Origin: Bacteroidales bacterium
GTDB taxonomy: Bacteria > Bacteroidota > Bacteroidia > Bacteroidales > Muribaculaceae
NCBI GenBank assembly: GCA_009177195.1
Contig: WFMA01000065.1
Coordinates: forward strand, 1-7,224
Length of the DNA: 7,224 nucleotides
Reading direction: 5' to 3'
Shown here: positions 1-5,821 of the stretch, in pieces
How the letters are laid out: the number at the start of each line of letters is the position of its first letter
Position numbering within the stretch: the first letter of the stretch is position 1
Position numbers and translations under genes: made by a program
The notes under the pieces: generated by a model
What the model saw: only the letters and a program-made list of their open reading frames with translations
Databases searched by the model: none
Told to the model about the DNA's origin: nothing

Positions 1-108
1 ATAATAGAGTTTCTTCATACCTCTGATGCTTCCTGTCTTGTGGAAGTTCGGGAAGCGGTCTATTCTTACTCGCTTGCCCTCTGGTACTGTCATTCTTTTC
101 ACTCTCAT
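1..108 (-). CDS. N-terminal part of an unrecognised small basic protein (runs off the window)
   Basis: A minus-strand frame opens at an ATG at 108 and stays open for 36 codons to the window edge. The first in-frame stop upstream of the ATG is at 130-132, so 108 is the first possible ATG; a second ATG sits at codon 6 (93). The visible product is strongly basic: it begins MRVKRMTVPEGKRVRIDRFP and continues through a GSIRGMKKLYY stretch. I have a vague impression of similar short proteins in Bacteroides mobile elements but cannot name a family. No clear Shine-Dalgarno site is seen; the leader from 109 to about 230 is very AT-rich, as is usual for Bacteroidetes promoter regions. It lies 220 nt beyond the end of the mobilization operon, past the hairpin at 264-303, so it is probably a separate transcription unit. 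Coding status is likely but not certain because only the start is visible. Confidence 0.5.
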   Translation of the reverse strand, partial: MRVKRMTVPEGKRVRIDRFPNFHKTGSIRGMKKLYY

Positions 109-263
109 AGTTCTTGAAATGTTTAGGTTCTAATTCTTTTCCCTTAAATATTAAGCATATTTATATATTATTGATATACAACTATATAATAATATTTATC
201 CAAGCATTGAGTAACACACAGGTAACAAAAATAAAATTTATTTGTAAGTGGCATATAAAGGCT

Positions 264-303
264 GAGAAGGTGGACTGTTCGGGACAATCCACCTTCTCTT
301 TTT
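264..303 (+). terminator. Strong hairpin with T-run on the plus strand
   Basis: Arms GAGAAGGTGGA (264-274) and TCCACCTTCTC (288-298) pair perfectly over 11 bp. After one C/A mismatch a further 3-bp TGT/ACA stem closes a TCGGG loop. Five T residues (299-303) follow directly on the plus strand, the textbook shape of an intrinsic terminator for rightward transcription. Read on the minus strand, the hairpin is followed only by AGCCTTTAT, a weak U-tract. Yet the only convincing transcript ending here is the minus-strand mobilization operon, whose last stop codon is at 329, about 25 nt upstream of the hairpin. It may act in both directions. The hairpin is certain from the sequence; its direction of use is not. 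Confidence 0.75.
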
Positions 304-328
304 CGGTAATTTTTGAAATAATGTGGTT

Positions 329-823
329 TTACCACTTGTATTTTTTCGTGAGGTATATTACAGCGATGATCGAGACAATCAAGCAGACGAAGAAAATCAA
401 TATCAGCCCTGTCAATTCATCCGACTGGATTTTTGTATTGGCATAGATCACCATCAACAGAAAGATGAACAGCCACACGAGCGTGACAAGTATGATGTGT
501 GCCATCAAGTTGGGAACGCTTGTCCTGCGGTCAGCCGATTCTGCACGTTGAATCATCGGCTCTATCTTTGATTTGAATTGCCGTACCATATCATCGGCTG
601 TCTTTCGTAGCTCCTCGCTGACAACAGCAGCGAATTTGTGTGCGTCAAGCTGTGAGACCACACCTTGCATATTCTTCAGTATATCCGGTGCTTTCTTTGT
701 GAAATACTCAAGGAAATAGGCAATCTTTTCAGCATGAGCCGTCTCCTCTTTCCGTTGTTCATCGTCCTTTGCCTCTGATATTGCATTGTCAATATCGGGC
801 ACATCAAATTTCTTTAAAGCCAT
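329..823 (-). CDS. Mobilization-associated membrane protein, two C-terminal TM helices
   Basis: This is a 164-aa protein starting MALKKFDVP. The frame remains open further upstream, but a longer start would overlap the end of the relaxase gene and add a cysteine- and lysine-rich stretch unlike the rest; starting at 823 leaves an 11-nt gap after the relaxase stop. Residues about 12-100 are charged and mainly helical (lysine, glutamate and alanine rich), suiting a cytoplasmic coiled or helical domain. Residues about 107-128 and 138-158 are two hydrophobic segments separated by a short polar loop, and the protein ends in a basic KKYKW tail, which suggests both termini are cytoplasmic. Being the last gene of the mob operon suggests a role in mobilization, for example docking the relaxosome at the membrane; that is inference. 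It shows no ATPase motif, so it is not a classical coupling protein. No family name is recognised. Confidence 0.82.
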   Translation of the reverse strand: MALKKFDVPDIDNAISEAKDDEQRKEETAHAEKIAYFLEYFTKKAPDILKNMQGVVSQLDAHKFAAVVSEELRKTADDMVRQFKSKIEPMIQRAESADRRTSVPNLMAHIILVTLVWLFIFLLMVIYANTKIQSDELTGLILIFFVCLIVSIIAVIYLTKKYKW

Positions 824-834
824 ACCAAAATATA

Positions 835-2019
835 TTATCTTCTGAAACCTCTTTTTCTTACAACTCCAATTTTTGCACGCGCTGCCTCGGCACAACGACG
901 GGCACGTGCAATCTCCTCTTCAAGGTCATCACGTTTCTTCGGGAGTTCATTGTTTGATGAGCCACCGCCGCCTGACGTGTATGTCGGCACATTAAGAAAA
1001 GCCAGGAAACTCATAGCGACAGCGTACTGATAGCATGCTTCGTTGATAAGGTCTGCCCAGTTCTCTGTCTCCCGGAAATCGAATGTGTCATCAAACACCT
1101 TCATTACCGGCTCGGGGATAAACCGGGTGTATGTCTCACCGTCATGCCTGATCTCGGTGCGCTGGGCGCCGGGGCGGTAAACGGTATAGTCGTCATGGTT
1201 ATCATCAATTTGCTTTTGCTGTTCCGATGCCTCATGCAGCTTTTCCCATGTTCCTTCAAGTTTCGATGCCATGAGGTTACGCCCCCTGCCAATCTCCGAA
1301 GCCTTGAACTTCGCATTACCCTTGCGTAGCACATAGCCGCGCAGGATACCAGAATCATCTGTCCTTGTCATGACATCATATCCTTTGGCGCGAAGTCCGG
1401 CAAAATAATCATCGATTGACCATCTATCCATTCTTTTGAGGACATCAAGACAATCCTTGCTGACCTGCTTTTTATTGACTTCACGAATATTCGTTGCAGT
1501 CTGCCAGCCTCGCTTTCTTGCGATTCTTTCAGCGGCTCGTTGTGCCCGGATGTGTATGTTGCGGTCATTGTTGGTGTTCCCGTTCTCATCGACACGGCAC
1601 ACTGCGGCGTGAAGATGCGGTATGCCGCTTCCGGATTCCTCATGCAGCCATACGGTGGATTTGCTACCCTTGATATTGGTCTTTGGCGAAAGCGTCCGAC
1701 CCTTCTTATCCTTGATTTCCTGTCTGTCGAACTCCTCCGCAAAGTCAAGCCACAGTTGCCTCCAGTCCTCCGGCGTGAAGTCCTTGGTGTGTTCGGCTGC
1801 AGGGCTAATCTCTATCCGGATTAGATTGTTTGTCAACCGAGGATGGGACATGGAGGTCAGCTTTATTGAGTTCCATATTCCAGACGGATCAAGACCGGGA
1901 GGGAGATTGTTGTCGCAGATATGAAATATTTTTTCCGGATGTTTCTTGTTCGCCGACACGCCTGTAATGTAGTTCAGGTCGTTTATGCCGTGCGATATTG
2001 ATTTTGCCTTCGCTATCAT
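835..2019 (-). CDS. mobB: Relaxase / mobilization nuclease MobB
   Basis: This 394-aa relaxase is of the kind usually called MobB in Bacteroides mobilizable elements (relaxase/mobilization nuclease family, PF03432-like). Relaxases nick oriT, stay covalently bound to the 5' end through a tyrosine, and pilot the strand into a recipient. The N-terminus (MIAKAKSISHG, then NYITG) has the typical start of these proteins, with Tyr17 the likely nucleophile. The metal-binding histidines are visible as His126 (WLHEES) and the HLH motif at His135-His137 (GIPHLHAAV), corresponding to relaxase motif III. A basic region follows (about 155-250), and the C-terminus has a GGGGSS linker at about 353 and then a charged helix ending in basic residues. 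The start overlaps the mobA stop by ATGA (2016-2019), implying translational coupling. No coupling-protein or type IV secretion gene is present here, so transfer would rely on a helper element. Confidence 0.93.
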   Translation of the reverse strand: MIAKAKSISHGINDLNYITGVSANKKHPEKIFHICDNNLPPGLDPSGIWNSIKLTSMSHPRLTNNLIRIEISPAAEHTKDFTPEDWRQLWLDFAEEFDRQEIKDKKGRTLSPKTNIKGSKSTVWLHEESGSGIPHLHAAVCRVDENGNTNNDRNIHIRAQRAAERIARKRGWQTATNIREVNKKQVSKDCLDVLKRMDRWSIDDYFAGLRAKGYDVMTRTDDSGILRGYVLRKGNAKFKASEIGRGRNLMASKLEGTWEKLHEASEQQKQIDDNHDDYTVYRPGAQRTEIRHDGETYTRFIPEPVMKVFDDTFDFRETENWADLINEACYQYAVAMSFLAFLNVPTYTSGGGGSSNNELPKKRDDLEEEIARARRCAEAARAKIGVVRKRGFRR

Positions 2020-2435
2020 TTGTTGAGTTTCCTAAGGTTGATGATTGTTCTTTTCTGAATACGTCCGCCATTGACAACAGAATTGATGAAGTCGTTGACG
2101 GCATTCGTCACCGGAATGATCTGCTTGTACCATTCGAGCATGAAGGGTACTCTGTTGAACATCGCCATGCGCTGCTCGCGCTTCATTCCGGCAAGGGCGT
2201 TCGCATAGTTGACTATATCCACGCGGCAGTTGTCAAGGTTATGCAAAAGCCCGTATTCCTCTGCTGTCAGAGTAGAAGGAGGTTCATACCCGATGGCGCG
2301 TTGCCGTATATATTCACTTGGAGTCAGTCCACATTTGCGTGCCGTCTCCTGTATATGGATACGCTCAGCGGCGGTGATCTTGGTTGTTATGGTGGCTGTC
2401 CGGAGTTCCCCGGACGGCCGTTTCTTTCTTGGCAT
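2016..2435 (-). CDS. mobA: Relaxosome accessory protein MobA (MobC/RHH type)
   Basis: This is a 139-aa protein beginning MPRKKRPSGELRTATITTK. The frame is open back to 2666, but those extra codons would overlap the end of the preceding gene and run through the repeat-rich oriT-like gap, so 2435 is preferred. Residues about 13-50 look like a ribbon-helix-helix unit: a short strand (RTATITTKIT), then helices around ERIHIQETARKCG and TPSEYIRQRAIG, as in MobC-type relaxosome proteins. The second half is helical. In Bacteroides elements this gene is called MobA and always sits just upstream of the MobB relaxase; the protein binds oriT and helps the relaxase nick. The stop codon overlaps the mobB start (ATGA). 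Upstream lies a 205-nt gap with inverted repeats, the expected place for its binding site. Naming varies: in other systems this partner is called MobC. Confidence 0.88.
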   Translation of the reverse strand: MPRKKRPSGELRTATITTKITAAERIHIQETARKCGLTPSEYIRQRAIGYEPPSTLTAEEYGLLHNLDNCRVDIVNYANALAGMKREQRMAMFNRVPFMLEWYKQIIPVTNAVNDFINSVVNGGRIQKRTIINLRKLNK

Positions 2436-2473
2436 ACAAGGGTATTTATAGATTAGTGTTAATGACAGACGGG

Positions 2474-2488
2474 TGCGAGCCTGCGAGC
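2474..2488 (+). repeat. Tandem direct repeat TGCGAGC (two copies, 8-bp period)
   Basis: TGCGAGC occurs at 2474-2480 and again at 2482-2488. The core TGCGAG also occurs inverted (CTCGCA) at 2567-2572, on the other side of the large hairpin. Iteron-like repeats of this kind often bind relaxosome or replication proteins; here the binding protein is unknown. Confidence 0.7.
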
Positions 2489-2498
2489 AGCCGTAATC

Positions 2499-2544
2499 CC
2501 GACCGGAGGGAGCGGCGAGGGTGTATTGGTGCAACCGAACGGAG
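2499..2544 (+). repeat. Spaced direct repeat CCGAMCGGAG
   Basis: CCGACCGGAG (2499-2508) and CCGAACGGAG (2535-2544) differ at one base and start 36 bp apart. Similarity continues loosely into GGAG-type purine sequence after each copy. The second copy lies inside the loop of the 10-bp inverted repeat. Their position in the putative oriT suggests protein-binding sites; this is inference. Confidence 0.55.
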
Positions 2545-2563
2545 TGGAGGTAACACCAATACA
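2522..2563. repeat. 10-bp perfect inverted repeat with 22-nt loop
   Basis: TGTATTGGTG (2522-2531) and CACCAATACA (2554-2563) are exact reverse complements around a 22-nt loop. There is no T-run on either side, so it is not a terminator. It is the strongest structural element of the mobA upstream gap and a good candidate for the relaxosome-binding or strand-termination hairpin of oriT. Confidence 0.75.
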
Positions 2564-2569
2564 TATCTC

Positions 2570-2598
2570 GCAACATACTCCCTGACTTCCGCTGTTGC
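2570..2598. repeat. 6-bp inverted repeat GCAACA/TGTTGC
   Basis: GCAACA (2570-2575) and TGTTGC (2593-2598) are reverse complements separated by 17 nt, immediately beside the larger inverted repeat. A short palindrome TTGCAA overlaps the right arm. It may be a second protein-binding element of the same site; a six-base arm could also arise by chance. Confidence 0.4.
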
Positions 2599-2640
2599 AA
2601 CCCCTGTTTTCCTGCATGGGAAGGTACATCTGAAAAATTG

Positions 2641-3147
2641 CTATTTCTCATTGATTTCACCATCACTAACCGATTTATCGGGAGTCTCCCAGCTGGTGAC
2701 GGATGAGAATGTGATTGCCGAGCCTATGCGTGAGTTGAAGATCTCGACAAGTCCTGCATCCTCCATTCTGGATAGGATATTGTGCATCTTCTTCCGACCG
2801 AGTTTCCAACGCTCCGCGAGACCTATCTCCGAGAACTGTGCCTGGCCGGGCTTCAGGTTGAGCGGTCGGCGGAATGAGCCGTCATATCCGGCTGTGGTTC
2901 TCATTTCTTTCAGCAGTCCGCTGAAGATGTCGATATGGCGAATCTCGTTGCCGGCGTTGTCGGTCGTTGTTCCCGACAGCCATTCAAGGGCATCCGCTGT
3001 CAGCTTAAGGCTTATGCTTGAAAAGGGATATATGTTTTGTCGCTTCATGTGCGTTATTCTTAGGATATGGTTTTTGTTGGATTTTCCGATTATGTCAGTT
3101 TTTACCATTTCGATTATTACAGCAGATTTATCTCGTTCAAGTTCCAT
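2641..3147 (-). CDS. Unrecognised protein, probable winged-helix DNA-binding domain, upstream of mobAB
   Basis: This gene encodes 168 aa if the ATG at 3147 is used. The N-terminus is uncertain: a GAAGGAG sequence lies just one base before this ATG, too close for a normal ribosome site, and ATGs at 3108 (codon 14) and 3048 (codon 34, MKRQNIYPFSS) are plausible. The region after codon 34 looks like the conserved body. Residues about 95-150 contain a helix-turn-helix-like segment (IGLAERWKLGRKKMHNILSR), then a MEDAGLVEIFNSR stretch and short strands, the usual order of a winged helix. The segment EWLSGTTTDNAGNEIRHIDIF precedes it. No family is recognised with confidence. Its position between the HTH-led operon and the putative oriT suggests a regulator, an oriT-binding factor or a replication-type protein; these are guesses from fold and context. 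Confidence 0.75.
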   Translation of the reverse strand: MELERDKSAVIIEMVKTDIIGKSNKNHILRITHMKRQNIYPFSSISLKLTADALEWLSGTTTDNAGNEIRHIDIFSGLLKEMRTTAGYDGSFRRPLNLKPGQAQFSEIGLAERWKLGRKKMHNILSRMEDAGLVEIFNSRIGSAITFSSVTSWETPDKSVSDGEINEK

Positions 3148-3308
3148 GCTCCTTCAAAAAATATATGTCTACGGTATCATATCTTATGGCTATAATCAGA
3201 TACGAATAATGTTTATTTGATTTTCAGAATCAGGTTGACTTGAAAAGAAAAAACAGGGACAATCGGAATGGTAGGGAAAATGGATCTATAAGTTGTCTCC
3301 GGCTTTCG

Positions 3309-3803
3309 CTACTTTGAAGTTGCGATATTTCCCTGAATACCTGATGTGTTATTCGGGATAGCGGTTGGCTGCATCTTCGGGAGGGTGCTGACAATATTAT
3401 CTATATCTTTTTTGTCAGATGAGATGGATAGCAACACCGATGTGATGCTGATGATGTCCTCCTTCTCCACATATTGCGATACTGTTTTCATAAGTTCCAG
3501 GGCTCGGGACTGCCGATGTTCGCGTATTGCGTCAATGCTTCCCAGCTCCTTGTCGCACCCGAAGTTGAGATAGCGGTTGATTGCCGTGCGGTCATACTGA
3601 GGCATCGTGTCTGCCGATGATTTGCCGGTTGCCACTGCAAGCATGGCGCGGAGCGCATCGGACTCATAAGGTGAGCACCCTTGAAGGAACTCCATTATAA
3701 TCCGGATTTTCTTTTGGCCGGCGGTCTTGGATTCTTTTGATTTAGATTCTGAGGAGTTTGCGGGCTTCCTGCCCGTTGTGTTGGTTGGAATGTCAGTTGC
3801 CAT
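3309..3803 (-). CDS. Unrecognised 164-aa protein in the mobilization operon
   Basis: The gene begins at an ATG 18 nt after the stop of the HTH gene, so the two are probably co-transcribed. The first 30 residues are polar and low in complexity, rich in Ser, Lys, Thr and Glu, and look disordered. Residues about 33-140 are predicted helical and include SPYESDALRAMLAVATG and the segment IDAIREHRQSRALELMKTVS. The last 20 residues are again polar (NNTSGIQGN). There are no membrane segments, cysteines for metal binding or nucleotide-binding motifs. I do not recognise the family. Its place between an excisionase-like gene and the mob genes suggests an element-specific accessory role. The next gene follows after 161 nt of AT-rich DNA with no clear terminator. 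Confidence 0.78.
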   Translation of the reverse strand: MATDIPTNTTGRKPANSSESKSKESKTAGQKKIRIIMEFLQGCSPYESDALRAMLAVATGKSSADTMPQYDRTAINRYLNFGCDKELGSIDAIREHRQSRALELMKTVSQYVEKEDIISITSVLLSISSDKKDIDNIVSTLPKMQPTAIPNNTSGIQGNIATSK

Positions 3804-3821
3804 AGTTATTAATTGGTTTGA

Positions 3822-4058
3822 TTATTTTCTGTTGTTCGCAAGGTAACGCTCAGCCTCGCTGTCTATCTCACTTTGTGATGAGATCCGGACGCTTTTCAGG
3901 TATGCGTCGAGGTCGTCCGGGTCAAAGAAGCATAGTTTACCGCTCGGCTTGTACATGGGGATGACGCGTCTCATCATCATCTTGCGGAAGTAGGACAGCG
4001 ATAGTCCGAGGTATTCGGCTGCCTCCTGTGAATTGAGAAGTTTTCTTTTTGTCTGCAT
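3822..4058 (-). CDS. Excisionase/MerR-like helix-turn-helix DNA-binding protein
   Basis: This 78-aa protein belongs to the small HTH_17 / excisionase-type family common on Bacteroides mobile elements. Residues about 7-55 carry the domain: NSQEAAEYLGLSLSYFRKM forms the helix-turn-helix, and YKPSGKLCFFDPDDLDAYL is the wing followed by the closing helix, with the typical pattern of a short strand, then D-x-D-D-L-D-x-Y-L. The tail SSQSEIDSEAERYL is also usual for these proteins. Such proteins bend DNA during element excision or regulate mobile-element genes. It is the first gene after the promoter at 4141-4171 and is probably the operon leader, with a leader of roughly 75 nt. No integrase is in the window, so a regulatory rather than excision role is equally possible. 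Confidence 0.88.
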   Translation of the reverse strand: MQTKRKLLNSQEAAEYLGLSLSYFRKMMMRRVIPMYKPSGKLCFFDPDDLDAYLKSVRISSQSEIDSEAERYLANNRK

Positions 4059-4140
4059 CGGTTCGCTTATTTTTTAGTTTATGTTTATCGACTTGGAACA
4101 GTGCTGATTGATGGTCTTGTCAGCCTTTTGAATTCCGATG

Positions 4141-4171
4141 CAAAATTACAACCGCCCCCATAGGGCGCAAT
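4141..4171 (-). promoter_or_regulatory. Bacteroidetes-type promoter for the HTH/mob operon, with internal palindrome
   Basis: On the minus strand TAATTTTG (4148-4141) matches the Bacteroides -7 consensus TAnnTTTG exactly. Nineteen bases upstream lies ATTG (4171-4168), three of four bases of the -33 TTTG box, and the spacing is as expected. Between the boxes is an inverted repeat, CGCCC (4153-4157) and GGGCG (4163-4167), a possible operator. Transcription would start near 4134 and reach the HTH gene (start 4058). The promoter lies just beyond the terminator at 4194-4243, which fits a clean operon boundary. Autoregulation by the HTH protein is inference. Confidence 0.68.
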
Positions 4172-4193
4172 GTGGCTTCCGTGGGGAAAGGTT

Positions 4194-4243
4194 AAAAAAG
4201 GCAAACGCACTGTGCGCTGATATTCAGTCGCATAGTGCGTTTG
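4194..4243 (-). terminator. Intrinsic terminator of the 209-aa/136-aa gene pair
   Basis: CAAACGCACT (4202-4211) pairs with AGTGCGTTTG (4234-4243). The stem continues through a G-T pair, a TGCG/CGCA stem and, after one bulged T, a CTGA/TCAG stem closed by a TAT loop. On the minus strand the hairpin is followed by CCTTTTTT (4201-4194), a good U-tract. The stop codon of the 136-aa gene is 42 nt upstream. It separates that transcript from the next promoter at 4141-4171. On the plus strand there is no T-run, so the direction is clear. Confidence 0.85.
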
Positions 4244-4285
4244 TAAATTTCCTATATATGTCGCAGGTGGGGAAAAGCGGGATTT

Positions 4286-4696
4286 CTACGGGGTTCTTCG
4301 CCTCGAACGCCATTCACCTATGGCATCGTCAATGGATTTCCGGTAGTTTTTGTTGTCCTCGGTGGCATGGTCGGCGCAGATGTCGGTGCGGTGCTTATCA
4401 TAGTATCCCTTTGCGATGCCGCATCTTTCAAGGAACAATGAGGACCATGTCTGCGCCTCCTTCCTCGGGGTTATATTACTTGCCACAGCATAGACCATAT
4501 AGCAGACCCTCAGTTTCTCTTTAGGCACAACGGGGACAGCCTTTGCCTCTTCCCTTACGTTAAGGAAGTTGGCAAAGTCAAGCGGCGTGCAGTTCTCAAA
4601 CTGGTTATCGTTACATACGTCGTATATCGCCATGCACAGCCCGAGTTCCACTATATCACGCCACTTGGCGGTCTCGAAAAGGACATTGCCGCTCAT
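4286..4696 (-). CDS. Unrecognised 136-aa protein, translationally coupled to the gene before it
   Basis: The start codon overlaps the stop of the 209-aa gene by ATGA (4693-4696), so the two are probably translated together at a fixed ratio. The protein is helical and soluble, with several cysteines (LCMAIYDVCNDN, FENCTPLDFANFLNV, RVCYMVYAV, ERCGIAKGYYDKHR) that are not spaced like a zinc site. The segment CTPLDFANFLNV followed by KEKLRVCYMVY gives me an impression of small Bacteroides mobile-element proteins, but I cannot name a family. The C-terminus is basic (GEWRSRRRTP). It is the last gene before the terminator at 4194-4243. The function is unknown. Confidence 0.8.
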   Translation of the reverse strand: MSGNVLFETAKWRDIVELGLCMAIYDVCNDNQFENCTPLDFANFLNVREEAKAVPVVPKEKLRVCYMVYAVASNITPRKEAQTWSSLFLERCGIAKGYYDKHRTDICADHATEDNKNYRKSIDDAIGEWRSRRRTP

Positions 4697-5322
4697 TTTC
4701 CATTCCCTTTCTCCAGACGGTCAAGGTCGTTGATTATACTACCTGCAATACCGTTTAGCTTGGCTACAAGTGCATACAGATGTGAGGCTTTGAGGGAAAA
4801 GACATATCCGGCGCGTTGTCTTTCTTTCTCGTATTCATCATATAGCCTCTTGACCTCAATCTGTCTGTTGTCATGCTCTGTCTTTGCATTCTCACACTCC
4901 TTTTCAGCTTCGGCATATTCTTTTGAGTCAAGAGGGAGATAATCGAGGCGGTTGTTAAGCTCGCAGTACCGTTTCCAATAGGGACTTAGCTGTTCCGATG
5001 CTTCCTGAAATCCGGAATAGTATTGCTTGGAATGCTCGTTGGCGATCTCTCTGAAATCTATCCTATCCAGTCTGCCTATATTATTAAGGAGTGTGGAAGT
5101 CTCATCTTTGAGTATTACAGCAAGCTCTCTCAACCTCCCGGCATCTTCTGCAGCTATCGTCTCAGCCTCGTCGATAATAACATTGGTGTCCTGATAATCG
5201 TAATAGAACCGAGCAATGACATTGGCATGTTCAAAAGGAATGTTGCCATCTGAACATACATCAAGAAGAGAATTGACCTCTTTTAAATGTCTCAAGAGGC
5301 TACGTATAATCTTTTCTTCCAT
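4693..5322 (-). CDS. Unrecognised 209-aa helical/coiled-coil protein
   Basis: The sequence is almost entirely helix-forming and strongly charged. Residues about 105-175 have the heptad-like pattern of a coiled coil, including YLPLDSKEYAEAEKECENAK and a following KRLYDEYEKERQR. There are no membrane helices, signal peptide or catalytic motifs. The start at 5322 is the first ATG after a 71-nt gap; an AAGATTTG sequence about 25 nt upstream resembles a Bacteroides -7 box (TAnnTTTG) but lacks a partner -33 box. The gene is coupled to the 136-aa gene by an ATGA overlap. Codon and base composition are closer to the mob region than to the AT-rich genes upstream. A structural or partner-binding role is possible; no function can be assigned. 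Confidence 0.82.
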   Translation of the reverse strand: MEEKIIRSLLRHLKEVNSLLDVCSDGNIPFEHANVIARFYYDYQDTNVIIDEAETIAAEDAGRLRELAVILKDETSTLLNNIGRLDRIDFREIANEHSKQYYSGFQEASEQLSPYWKRYCELNNRLDYLPLDSKEYAEAEKECENAKTEHDNRQIEVKRLYDEYEKERQRAGYVFSLKASHLYALVAKLNGIAGSIINDLDRLEKGNGK

Positions 5323-5393
5323 AATATGATTTCTACCTACAAATCTTATTCGAGATGAGTATTATATGTCATAATCGGTTTATCATTACCATA

Positions 5394-5738
5394 TCATAGG
5401 TTTATGTATGAAAAAGTAACTGTATGTTTATTTATAACATTCCACACACATTTGCCTAAATATGGCGAATCTGTTATTTCTTCGCCTTCAAATTCGTAAG
5501 TTCCCGGATATTGAGTAGAATTAGTTAAATACCATCTATAAGGCTTAAATACCGCTTTAACTATTCCATGAACGGTCGCTAATACAAGATTGGCCTTTCT
5601 TGCTCTGGGAAGCGAGATTTTCCAATAATGTCTTGCGCGGTCGTAATTATCTATGCGCTCATTTAAGTCAAAGGTGCGACTGATATTCACGCAAATAATT
5701 TTATCATTCTTATCTACTTCGATATATTTTGAGTTCAT
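5394..5738 (-). CDS. Putative PUA/EVE-like single-domain protein (possible modified-base reader)
   Basis: This 114-aa protein appears to be one compact domain. It contains YDRARHYWKISLPRARKAN, then LVLATVHGIVKAVFKPYRWY, then YEFEGEEITDSPYLGKCV and a final SYINL strand. I recall the order R-x-x-W, RA-x-x-A, VLA-x-x-x-G-I-x-x-VF-x-x-x-x-W, EF-x-G, Y-x-GK-x-V from PUA-like domains attached to nucleases and ATPases of restriction systems. That recognition is from memory and unverified. Such domains bind modified bases in DNA or RNA. The gene is short, AT-rich and lies 83 nt downstream of the HNH endonuclease gene, consistent with a nuclease plus reader pair. It has no catalytic motif of its own. 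The alternative is an RNA-binding protein unrelated to the HNH gene. Confidence 0.72.
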   Translation of the reverse strand: MNSKYIEVDKNDKIICVNISRTFDLNERIDNYDRARHYWKISLPRARKANLVLATVHGIVKAVFKPYRWYLTNSTQYPGTYEFEGEEITDSPYLGKCVWNVINKHTVTFSYINL

Positions 5739-5821
5739 AATGCGATATATGATTTAAACCAGACAGTTCAGACTTCATGCTTAGTTTACGAAATAGCAAC
5801 GACGATGTGGCAGCTCTTAAA

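Larger units (their letters stand above)
2474..2598. other. Putative origin of transfer (oriT) region
   Basis: The 205-nt gap between the 168-aa gene and mobA (2436-2640) is dense in repeats. It holds a tandem TGCGAGC repeat, two near-identical CCGAMCGGAG copies, a 10-bp inverted repeat with a 22-nt loop, and a 6-bp inverted repeat GCAACA/TGTTGC. Mobilization systems usually have oriT next to the relaxosome genes, with inverted repeats bound by the accessory protein and relaxase close to the nick. Position and structure therefore fit oriT. I cannot assign the nick site from sequence. The stretch TTTTCCTGCATGG (2607-2619) loosely resembles the core of IncP-type nic sites but is too short to rely on. 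The alternative is a regulatory leader for mobAB. Confidence 0.55.

Noticed and set aside
824..895. Longer start for the two-TM protein at 895
   Set aside because: It would overlap the end of mobB by about 60 nt and add a sequence (MCRGSACKNWSC) with no resemblance to the rest; the start at 823 fits a normal operon gap.
1540..1924. Plus-strand open frames inside mobB
   Set aside because: They are shadows of the relaxase frame, which has clear catalytic motifs.
2436..2443. TACCCTTG just before the mobA start as a -7 promoter box
   Set aside because: It would place the transcription start inside the gene; no partner -33 box was identified.
2436..2666. N-terminal extension of mobA to an ATG at 2666 (216 aa in total)
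   Set aside because: The extra 77 codons overlap the end of the preceding gene and run through the repeat-rich gap; the typical MobA start MPRKKRPSG is at 2435.
2384..3220. Long plus-strand frame of 278 codons opposite the 168-aa gene and oriT gap
   Set aside because: The product is rich in Ser, Arg and Leu with no domain character, crosses both a gene and a repeat region, and all other genes are on the minus strand.
3242..3300. Possible minus-strand terminator: GGAGACAA (3300-3293) and TTGTCCC (3262-3256) followed by a T-rich run
   Set aside because: The stem is short and needs a bulge, and the loop is about 30 nt, so it is too weak to call.
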